Source of the DNA: Ectocarpus siliculosus
Lineage: Eukaryota; Sar; Phaeophyceae; Ectocarpales; Ectocarpaceae
DNA: 21,582 nt
Assembly (NCBI GenBank): GCA_000310025.1
Contig: FN648622.1
Span: 65,568 to 87,149, forward strand
Direction: 5' to 3'
This document shows positions 9,398 through 17,557 of the stretch, piece by piece. The position numbers and the translations under genes were made by a program. Every line of letters begins with the position of its first letter. Position 1 is the stretch's first letter. The notes beneath the pieces were generated by a model. The model was not told the origin of the DNA. It was given only the letters and a program-made list of their open reading frames with translations, and searched no databases.

Positions 9398-12300
9398 ATG
9401 GTGTTGTTGAGGAATGTGGCTGTGCTCGCCGTGCTTTCGTTGTCAGCAGCGGTAGTTAGTGCCTTTGTCCCGGGGGGAAACCCGGGCGGCATGGCAAAAG
9501 CTGCTGCCGTCAAATTGGAGGGCGGCGGCACCAAGACGCCCATCAGAGCGATAACCCACCCCCGGACGAACGTGAAGGAGATTGCCAGCGTGAGCAACAC
9601 GGAGGAGTTCGAGAGCTTGCTCGGGTTGGCGAGACCGAAGCAGGTGCGCTTGAAAGCAAGAAGGGGGGTAAGAGCCCGAAGTTAGACTTGAGACTTCAGA
9701 CCAACCAAGAACGTACCTGCCGGAGAACAGCTAGAGGAAGCAGAAAAGTTGTTCATCGGCGCGCACATTCTCAAGAGGTTGGTTGTTGCTGAAGAGATTC
9801 AATGCTCTTGTCCCTGCTGCTCCTCATTCTCACCCGGCTTACGGTAGCCCATCCGAACTAATACCACGTGGCACGGTCTTTCGAAGATTGGGTGGCACAG
9901 GGTGCGCCCACTAACCTAAAATAAAATAACCACAAGGACCAGTCAACCAGTCGTTGTGCTTCTTCAAATGCGACGTATGTGCTTCAATTTGGCAAACGTA
10001 CTTTTGGTGTCAGTTGATCAACTGATTGGCCGCCGCAGGTTGTTCACTGGAGCACCGATAGCGCCTCAATGGCAAGCCCCCCCCCCGCACCCCCGGTTGC
10101 ATAAGCGGTTGGTTTGCGATTGGCGTAGTGGCCTCCTCCATGGTATGCACCCACTCTCTTGATAGCGCACGACGCGTTGCTAGACCACGCCCGCCGGCGC
10201 TCTCCGTCACTCGGTGATTGTTGCAATTCCGAGTGCACTCTTCGTTTGGTACGAACGCAAGTTGCTCTTCTGTACCCCTTTCATGGAAATAGCGTTGTAG
10301 AACCCACGAGGGAGGAGACAAGCCCCGATGCCGGACTCAAGTGGGATATATTGAAGCCCTTGCAACTGCAGTTAAGGCTGCCCGTGTGAGACAACCAACG
10401 CCTGGTCCACGTTTTGCAACGCCGATGCAGCAGCAGCCACAGCGGAAAAGTTTAGGATTTTTTTTTTGTAAGCTCCACATCAACATCAACCCGTCCCCTA
10501 CCCCCCGGGCCGCTCCCCCCCTAGATCCGCCTCCCATCCCCTCCCTCGGTGTTTCGTTCAGTGTTATAGTGTGTGTATACATGGACTCTCGTATGACCGC
10601 AGGTGTCGCATTAGCGGCACACGCAGCGAAGCGTACGTGCCNNNNNNNNNNNNNNNNNNNNNNNNNNNNNNNNNNNNNNNNNNNNNNNNNNNNNNNNNNN
10701 NNNNNNNNNNNNNNNNNNNNNNNNNNNNNNNNNNNNNNNNNTCCACTTTTTGAAACCCGGGGGCCCCCGCCCCCCCGGGGGAAAATTTTGGGTTTTTTTT
10801 TTTTAAAGTTCCAAAAAAAAAAAAACCCTTCCCCTCCCCCCGGGGCGGCTCCCCCCCAAAACCCCCCCCCCCCCCCCCCCCCGGGGTTTTTTTTCAGGTT
10901 TAAAGGGGGGGAAAAAAGGGATTTTTTTAGGCCCCCGGGGTTCCCTTTAGGGGCCCCCCCAGGAAAGGGTACGGCCCCCCCCCCCCCCCCCCCCATGGTT
11001 TGTTCCATTCTACTACTTCGTAGAGATGGAACCTACTCCGGTCTTTTCATCCCTAGGGTTCAACCCGCCCGGAAACGCGAGGCATTGAAGTTTAGTACAG
11101 GTCCTCTTGTGGTTACCGTACTCGACGCAGACGCGAGCAACACAGCTCTACAGCTCTAGCACCCGTCAGTATCTACACTTGCACGAGTGATGGCAGATGT
11201 GGTCGGGTCATTGACCGCGAATGGGCGTCCGTTAGCATGGTTGTACAATACACCAGCAGGCAGCAAGCAGCATTCGTCACTGAAGAAATCTCGAATCTGA
11301 CAAACCTTTTTTGCTGGAAAATTCTCAACAACTGTAGTACTTATGATACCACCACCCCGAGACATCGCTAAAAGAGGATTTTGTCATCTGTTGAGGTTCC
11401 TGCGACCAGGCGCAGCGAGTCGCCTCGCGTAGTCGTGCGTGTTATATGCTGCTGTAGCCGCACTGCGTGGATTGAACGGGTGCGCGGCAATTGATGAGAA
11501 CGGCATGAACCAGAGTCAAGAGAGAACTCTCGCGTTCCCACAAGTTTCTTCCTGTTCGTGACGTTTTTAAAAATGGGAGAGCAACAGGATGGTGTCCGTT
11601 GTTTGGATTTCAAGGACGTCGATAAGGGTCGTGGTGGTGGTGGTTGTGAACGGTATTGCACGCGCGAAAGCGGTTCGTTTTGAAGCAACATCTTGGCAGT
11701 ACGACTGCTTGATTGCAGCAAGCACGCCTTTGGATACACTGCTGTTGCCGCTTGGCCTTTTGCCACACTTCTCTTTCACAGAAAAATAACTTCGAAGGGA
11801 GACGCGTCCAGGAAAACATGCCTTCAAGTACTAATTCTGACGTCCTTAAGAATTGCCACAGGCACACCCACTTGTATGACGAAAACGTATACCTATTCCT
11901 TAACTTGAACGCTTCTCTCTGCTCGCTGTCTTTTTTTTCTGATTATTTAGGTTGTGGCGATCTGGTTCCACGCAAGCTGGTGTCGGAAATGCAAGTACAT
12001 CGGTACAAGATTGAAACGCCTGGATGAGCACCTCCCGGCGTACTTGACGAACAACCTTGTGGTGAGCGAGAGATAGAGTGGGGGGGGGGGGGGGGGGATC
12101 AGAGGGAGGGAACCAAGGTGGGGAGAGAGAACGACAGATGTGATGTAGGCAGGGGTCGGGGCAAGCAATATCATACTGAAATACTGCTGTAGTGTTTGAT
12201 TTGTGCTATCGGGCACCACAGCCATCTCTTGTACTCTTCCTTCCGGTGTGCTCACCCTTTTTTCGTTCCTGGCGACTCCCCAAGCTCCTGATGTATTGAC

Positions 12301-12561
12301 TGCTGCTTCAAGTAGGTAATCTCCTTTCGTCGTCTGCACTCTCCCGCTCTCCTTTGTACCTGCCTTTTCTAGGTGGTGAGCGTCGACGTCAACCAAGTGG
12401 CACAGGTCCCGCAGCGACAAAAGATCAAGGACCTCCCGACGATCCAGTTCTTCGTGGACGGAGGCGTGGTCGGGTCGTACGTAGCCAACGACAGGGGGGA
12501 GGCGTTCTACGCGAACATGGAGAAGCACTTGCGTGCGGCCCTCGGAGAAGACGTGGAGTAG
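9398..12561 (+). CDS. Plastid-targeted WCRKC-type thioredoxin, three exons
   Basis: This is a small disulfide oxidoreductase related to plant chloroplast WCRKC thioredoxins, a class of atypical thioredoxins with a basic active site. The exons are 9398-9643, 11951-12061 and 12373-12561. All junctions are phase 0, giving 181 residues. Residues 1-22 are a hydrophobic signal peptide (VLLRNVAVLAVLSLSAAVV). Cleavage before Phe23 would leave an ASAFAP-like motif (SAFVP) and a basic, Gly-rich transit region, which indicates import into a secondary plastid. The thioredoxin fold follows: a helix around NTEEFESLL, strand VVAIWFHAS, active site W92-C-R-K-C96, strand VVSVDVNQV, cis-proline in DLPTIQFF (Pro141), and a C-terminal helix. 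Exon 1 ends PKQ and exon 2 starts VVAIWF, which aligns across the family without a gap, so no exon seems lost in the 2.3-kb first intron despite its assembly gap. The natural reductant and targets cannot be read from sequence. Confidence 0.92.
10406..10641 (+). repeat. Pre-gap segment duplicated after the gap
   Basis: This normal-looking intronic sequence (CA-rich, a T-run at about 10458-10467, then C-rich blocks) is the good-quality version of the segment at 10742-10977. The two are collinear at a constant offset of 336 bases. It ends exactly at the N run. Confidence 0.85.
10642..10741. other. Assembly gap of 100 N
   Basis: Exactly 100 N lie inside intron 1 of the thioredoxin gene. A round number usually means an unknown gap size. 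The flanking duplication argues that the two contigs really overlap and that little or no sequence is missing. Confidence 0.95.
10742..10977 (+). repeat. Homopolymer-smeared copy of 10406-10641, likely artefact
   Basis: The sequence is nearly all homopolymer runs, yet base for base it follows 10406-10641 at an offset of 336. Shared anchors include TCCAC at the start, GGAAAA, the long T-run, the block ending GGCTCCCCC, CAGG-type sites and GGTACGG/CGTACGT at the end. Mismatches mostly replace a base by its neighbour, and I see no indels. This is the behaviour of a poor-quality read or consensus, not of evolution. Open frames through this stretch (runs of Pro, Gly, Lys, Phe) are meaningless. Confidence 0.85.
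12080..12097 (+). repeat. G18 homopolymer in intron
   Basis: Eighteen consecutive G lie near the 5' end of the second thioredoxin intron, 19 bases from the donor. The true length is likely uncertain. A G-run this long could form a quadruplex in the nascent RNA, which is speculation. Confidence 0.8.
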
Positions 12562-15347
12562 TGTGCAGCGCAGAGCGCACTCGTTTATGGCCCCCTTCCT
12601 CCTTTAGACCACACCTTCTTGAAACCTCCTTCCTTTTGGTTGCTCAAGAGAGGCAGACGAAGCAGGCGTTTTGTTCGTCACGGGGAAGGAGAGAGGGGGG
12701 GTGTTGTTTGATTTGATGGGGTTTTGTAGGATGTCCGCGACTCTAAAAAATGTTGACGTCGGAAGACTAGCCGGCTCCTTGCACCATTGTTTCAGCGCAA
12801 GAGAGGACGGGGGGGATTTCCCGGCCAACAATCGTCTGTGAGCATACTTGCACGGCAGTGTGCGTTGGTGATGAACACAGGACGCAACGCGAGTGTCGCA
12901 AGCTGTGTTTGTAAAGTTTTTGTTTTCATGTGAGAAGGGAGGAAGGGGATGGTGTTTTTGAGTTACGTTTTCATTTTAGTCTAGGTTTCAAAAATAGTTT
13001 GATATTTGTTGACCCTAGGAAATACGCGGTATCTCAAGAGTGCATCGCACCCCCCAAGTATGTTGTACGCCATGGAAGTGTTGTTCGAAGCGTAATCACT
13101 GAGACGACTTGTGTTCCCAAGCACGTGTGGTAGCACTCAAGAGCAGCAAAACCTGCACGTGATTTCGCCCCGGTATTTCGATATTCTCGCACGCATATGG
13201 TGCTGTGCTTGCCACCAGCCTTTGTGGTTGCTGAACAGCACGTATGCTGGCGATGCCCGTGTAATGCATCGCTGTTGCACCTTCTTTTTTTTGCTCAGGA
13301 GGGCGTGGCATTCCGAGATTTCGAAAACAGGTTTTTGGGAATTGTATCTTGTTTTTGTCGTTTCCCACCCTGCCGGGACGATTGTGTTGTGCCTAAGACA
13401 TGACGTGGCCTTGGTGTATCTCGTTTTGCAAGTTGCCTCTCGGCGGCTAGAATTTGGCGTGTGGCTCTGTTGGGGACTCGGGAGATTAGAGAGTGTCGTG
13501 GAAACACATGAGAGACTAGAAATTTATGCGGAGAGACCATTGTCCATTTCGTTGGGGTTTTTTTAGTACTTTCTGCAGGCGGGAGTTGTGGTCGTTGGAC
13601 GGAGCCTCCCTCTTGTTGCTACTATCGTGAGTCGATGCTGTCATTTTCTGTCAACTTACTTGAGTAGTTTTTATTTTTTGGAGAAAAATGATTCGGTGCC
13701 ATTGTTAGACGCCGAATAGCTACTATGCACAAGGAAATATTCAATCCACTACATACATGAACAAATTAGATTTTTCATCTATTTTTTCAAGCCTCGAGTG
13801 GGCATGGCTCACAAAATGTCTTGTCGAGTTGTGCCGGGATGGCTCTTCTACTACAGTAGTGCGCGTTGCACTCATGATCGCCCCCGTCGTCTAGTCTACA
13901 GTCCTTGTTCCCTGTCGTTGTCAGCGTGAGGGGCAAGTGGTCTGACTCTGATTATTGACAAAACCCTGCGTTTTTGGCGAAAATACAACTTTGAAGGAAG
14001 ACGTCGACGGGGGAATGGACTTCTGGGCCTTTCACGACCTGATGAAAACCTAAGCACCGCAGGAAGGAGCTCTCAGTATGCCCCCGGCTGATGCGCGTAA
14101 CAGCGCAGAACGGACGGTGTGGTCGAAGCATTCCTTAGAATAGGCAAGAAAAAATGACAGGTTGCCGTGCCTTCTGCTCACTCGAAGACTTGAAGCGCTT
14201 GTGCATTACTCGTGGGACAACAACAGTTAAGCCGCGATGTGGCGCCGTGAGCCTAGAATTCTTGCTCTCATGGGCGTGCGCATGTGTTTTGTTTCCTCTG
14301 GTTCGTTCGGCAGACACCAGAACATGCAAGGTAATAGTAAAAAGTAGTGTTGCGCACATCGCTCCTGGAGATCAGCCTTCTTTCTGTCTACAATGTACCT
14401 CCCAACACAAAAAAATAAAACGTCTGCCAAGCATGCTTTGGCTGTCGTGCCAACGGGCCGTTGGTACTGCTGTAGCTCCACGGACTCATGCAAAGTTTGG
14501 TGACGAATAAGAACGAAACAATTGGGCTTCCATGTAGTGATTGTTTTCGCTATTATTCTGAAGCCCCCTTTTACGACGGGGGCTTTTCAGCTTTTCTGTT
14601 GTGGCTGGTTGTGGCTGTCGAATCCCCACCCTACCACGTTATTATTGTTCGGTTATCCTCACGGGGGCGGATGGACAAAATGTGATCATGGTCTTTTCGT
14701 CTTTTCCACAGCCGTGTAGGCTGACAAAGGCCAAAACCCAGCACTTGTTTGCGAACCGCTTGCCGCCTCGTTACTCTCAACGTCTGAGGAGATAAGACGG
14801 GGTTTAGATTTGGGCGTGACTACCCCCGGCATCTACCCAAGATACACCAAAGTGCACAAGCAATATTTCATTGGTAGCGGTTACCGTAATCGATGCTCAT
14901 CATTGGTATTGACTACAAAGACACACACGAACAAACACGCATGCCTTGCTGTTTAGCCGAACGGCTGTCCACGGATGGTTTTCGCTGTCTCCTTTCCAGT
15001 GATTCTGCAATAATACTCGAAATACATCATGTAGGGAAGCACCAAATCACTCCCATTTGCCGGGCAGTCGCGGCGTCCTAACCTTGAGCTTGAAACAAGC
15101 CACACGGACAACTAACTGCCGGAGAACAACATTATTACTCGGGGGAACGAACGTGGATGCCCCCACCCCCACAACCCCGCCTACATTTTCTTGATCCAAC
15201 ATTATAATACCACCTTTAAACAACGGGGACGTTCTGCCTACATCCATTCTCGAGTTTCTCTCTCTCCTTTGTCGCCAACTGACGAGTTGGCCAATATCCA
15301 CCTTTCATTGGTCAACAGTCACGGGTTTTCGACACGCACGTCCCTCG
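12562..15347. other. Gene-poor convergent region, 2.8 kb
   Basis: Between the thioredoxin stop (+) and the stop of the dynein-stalk-like gene (-) I found no coding frame with domain-like composition; the longest open stretches (about 100-150 codons) are Cys/Trp-rich and look random. The part at 12900-14700 is visibly more T-rich than the neighbouring exons, as expected for untranslated or intergenic DNA. One strong stem-loop sits at 14558-14590. Part of this is probably the 3' untranslated region of both genes. A non-coding RNA is possible but nothing identifies one. Confidence 0.45.
14558..14590. other. Strong GC-rich stem-loop
   Basis: CTGAAGCCCCC (14558-14568) pairs with GGGGGCTTTTCAG (14578-14590) around a 9-base loop (TTTTACGAC), leaving a two-base bulge in one arm. 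It looks like a rho-independent terminator but lies in eukaryotic intergenic DNA, so that function is not implied. It could be an RNA-processing structure or the remnant of a small inverted-repeat element. Confidence 0.5.
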
Positions 15348-17069
15348 CTAAGATGCACGGGCACACTCAACAACCGCTAGGAGCCACTCCAGCAGTACCG
15401 CTGCGGCGGCGTTTGCCGATCTGACCTTTCGCGGCGCCGCTTCTGGAACACCTAGCCGTTTTGCCAGGGCGGAGAGCCGTCGGCTGGGTATCCGCCGCGG
15501 GGAGATCGACCCCAGAATGTCCCTGAGGAGGTAGGCATCGCTGAAGAGTGAACGTGGAGGACGGTGGTGATGTCGGTGCTTACCGTCGCGACTGTTCTTT
15601 GTCGGGGGGTTGTTGGACCGCTTCCACCCCAGAAGACAGGCGAGGCCCCCAAGGACTGCAAGGACAGGCTTGGGCGGGTTGCGAAGGTGGTTGAGCTCGA
15701 TCAAGGCGCCCACCGTAAGCCTCCGGAAGCACGCTTGCATCTTCATCTCCTGGGCTGAGGGGGCCATGGCTAGGTCAATGGTGCCAGCAATACTAGCAAC
15801 AGACGCACCAGCAGCCGCCGCTGGAGCACGCGCAAAAAACTCGTTGTGCTCTCTAGTGGGTTCTCGTTTACCTCTCGAGAGACTGGGTGGCGTGGTGGGC
15901 CGTCTTTCCGGTTGAAGCGGGCTCGATCCTGGTAGTTCTTGCCTCTGGTCGGATGCCGTTGGTGCATGGTACCCAAAGACCGGGTCGTGAAGAGTCAGGA
16001 TCCTAAGAGCAGGGGCGGCCCTGCTTGTCGGACTCCCGGGAGTCGAATCGTTGCATCCGAAGAAGGGAGTACGGTTGTCCCAGGGCTCGATTTCGTGCTG
16101 TTGCCTTCCCATCCTCCCGCTTCGCCACTCCCGGGAACTCGAACCACGAATCCGTGATCCTGCCGGAATGGCAGTGTTCACCGTCGACTCCTCCGCCACT
16201 GGCTGCCCACGAGGGCTTTGCAGTTCTGGTACCGGGGCCACTTGACTCATAGCTCTGTTCAGTCGATACTCTCGCAGTTGTTTCTGGACCGCTTTGATGG
16301 CGACGGCCGTCTTAAGGGCAGTGACGGTCGGGAATTCGCTTCCTCGTTGGGCACCGGCTAGATTGGCTAGCTTCTCCACCAAACGCGCCTCGTCCCCCCC
16401 GTCCTCGGCCTCATCATCCTTCCTGGTCTTACGAGTCTTCTTCCTCCCTGCCGCCATAAAACCTCGCCCCCCCCTCAATGTAGTTGTTGGCGCTGTTGCT
16501 GGACGCACACGAGTATGATGAACTACTGCTGTGTTTGCGCCACGGTCGAATACTGATTGCCTCGGCCTGAAAAGGAGTGCGGAAGACGCCGAACCCCCTC
16601 TCTTTTTTCGATGCCCGGCCTGTTTCGCAACACAACCGCCACCTCCTGCTGGTGTTCCCCACCCAATGTTGCTATTATTACTGATTTTTGAACGGCCACC
16701 CGCGGCGGAACCCGCAGTAGCTGGCCTATCGTTAACGATGCTGCTTTCCCTCTTTGCAGTAGTTGTTGCGCAGCTTCGATTTGGGGTGGCCGCGGCGGAG
16801 CAGGGTCGAACCCGACGCCCAGGGGAAATCACCCGCTGCGCGAATGGCGAAGCCTCCAGCGACAACACGTGGGCTTCAACGTACGCTGGCACTTTGCCAG
16901 CGGGGCCGTAGCCTGGTTGGAACTTCGTCATGTTTTTTTCCTTGTGTCTTTGGGCCGCTCGCCTGTGCAATTCGTCTGATCTGTCCTGCCTCTCCTTTTC
17001 CCAGGCCTCCAGCTCCGACAAGGATATTTTTTTCAGCTTGGCCTGTTTTTGGGCGCATGTCGAAAACAT
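15348..17069 (-). CDS. Protein with C-terminal dynein-type microtubule-binding domain, no motor
   Basis: The 573-residue frame is open throughout as one exon. Residues about 10-50 form a charged helix (LSELEAWEKERQDRSDEL), followed by KFQPGYGPAGKVPAYVEAH. Residues about 75-445 are low-complexity, basic and Ser/Pro/Ala-rich, with two RPATA motifs and a basic KKTRKTRK patch. Residues about 449-573 resemble the microtubule-binding tip of dynein heavy chains: LIELNHLRNPPKPVLAVLGG followed by LACLLGW matches the dynein pattern (EvrSmanPPaaVkla.e.icLLLG). LRDILGSI, the basic RRIPSRR, and VRSANAAAAVLLEWLLAVVE match the last helices (ASlA...mvkWa.A). There are no AAA+ modules, and only a short stretch could stand in for a coiled-coil stalk. 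It likely binds microtubules or axonemes; that role is inferred. The ATG at 17069 follows an AT-rich ATATATAT stretch. An alternative is an upstream exon joined at an AACAG acceptor a few codons inside. I do not know a named orthologue. Confidence 0.75.
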   Translation of the reverse strand: MFSTCAQKQAKLKKISLSELEAWEKERQDRSDELHRRAAQRHKEKNMTKFQPGYGPAGKVPAYVEAHVLSLEASPFAQRVISPGRRVRPCSAAATPNRSCATTTAKRESSIVNDRPATAGSAAGGRSKISNNSNIGWGTPAGGGGCVAKQAGHRKKRGGSASSALLFRPRQSVFDRGANTAVVHHTRVRPATAPTTTLRGGRGFMAAGRKKTRKTRKDDEAEDGGDEARLVEKLANLAGAQRGSEFPTVTALKTAVAIKAVQKQLREYRLNRAMSQVAPVPELQSPRGQPVAEESTVNTAIPAGSRIRGSSSREWRSGRMGRQQHEIEPWDNRTPFFGCNDSTPGSPTSRAAPALRILTLHDPVFGYHAPTASDQRQELPGSSPLQPERRPTTPPSLSRGKREPTREHNEFFARAPAAAAGASVASIAGTIDLAMAPSAQEMKMQACFRRLTVGALIELNHLRNPPKPVLAVLGGLACLLGWKRSNNPPTKNSRDGKHRHHHRPPRSLFSDAYLLRDILGSISPRRIPSRRLSALAKRLGVPEAAPRKVRSANAAAAVLLEWLLAVVECARAS

Positions 17070-17557
17070 GATATATATTTCTAGGTGGGTGTGTATAGAC
17101 GTGCGACAAACGAGCCAGTAGTAGGCTTCACGGTTCTGAGTAAGTGTGCTCGTTCCTTTTTATTGGTCAGCCTGTTTCGCGCGGCCGATGAATCAAACAA
17201 CCAGCACGCGGCGGAAGTTGGTGTTGGTTTTGTTGTCCTTCTCATTGGTCAGCCAACTTCACGCGCGGCCGATCCAATCAAACAACCAGACAACCAGAAC
17301 AACAAGCACACGGTGGAAAGTAAATTGTTGGGAAAAAAATATCGACGGTTACTTTTTTCAGGGGCTCCGTGAATGGAAACGGGGCGTGTACCATGGATCC
17401 AGCGCACTCTGCGTGGTATTTGTTCCTCAACCAACCACAGCAACCAACTCTCCTGACCTGCTGTAGTACTGCCTCGCTGCTCTTCGCCTCGCGGAAGAGG
17501 GCGACAACACCGAGGTTAAACGACGGGTCTCGTGCACGGGTCGAGACCCACTTCACC
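17070..17557. promoter_or_regulatory. Divergent promoter with duplicated CCAAT/ATTGG module
   Basis: The spacer lies between the start of the dynein-stalk-like gene (minus, 17069) and the chosen start of the FHIP-like gene (plus, 17558). It contains two imperfect copies of a module, from 17162 and from 17244 (offset 82 bp). Each begins ATTGGTCAGCC, continues through CGCGCGGCCGAT and AATCAAACAACCAG, and ends in GCACNCGGYGGAA. Three CCAAT-type boxes (ATTGG at 17162 and 17244, CCAAT at 17274) and an AT-rich ATATATAT block near 17070-17078 suggest real promoter architecture. A longer FHIP-like start at 17369 or 17393 in the same frame would shorten the spacer. Confidence 0.65.
17162..17318 (+). 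repeat. Two-copy imperfect direct repeat in promoter
   Basis: Unit 1 spans about 17162-17216 and unit 2 about 17244-17318. The second is longer because ACAACCAG is partly repeated inside it. Conserved blocks are ATTGGTCAGCC, GCGCGGCCGAT, ATCAAACAACCAG and a final CGGYGGAA. Conservation in blocks with variable spacers fits paired regulatory modules better than a random duplication. Confidence 0.75.

Noticed and set aside
10341-11159. 272-codon open frame crossing the N gap, rich in Pro, Lys and Phe.
   Set aside because: It runs through the N block and the homopolymer-smeared duplicate, inside a thioredoxin intron; the frame is an artefact.
13111-13566. 151-codon open frame in the 2.8-kb spacer.
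   Set aside because: Its composition is rich in Cys, Trp and Leu without domain pattern, and nothing links it to exons; likely chance.
15538-15580. GTAAGC...CTTCAG segment in the dynein-stalk-like gene that could remove the His/Arg-rich insert.
   Set aside because: About 43 bases is too short for a typical intron here, and removing it would break the frame into the conserved last helices.
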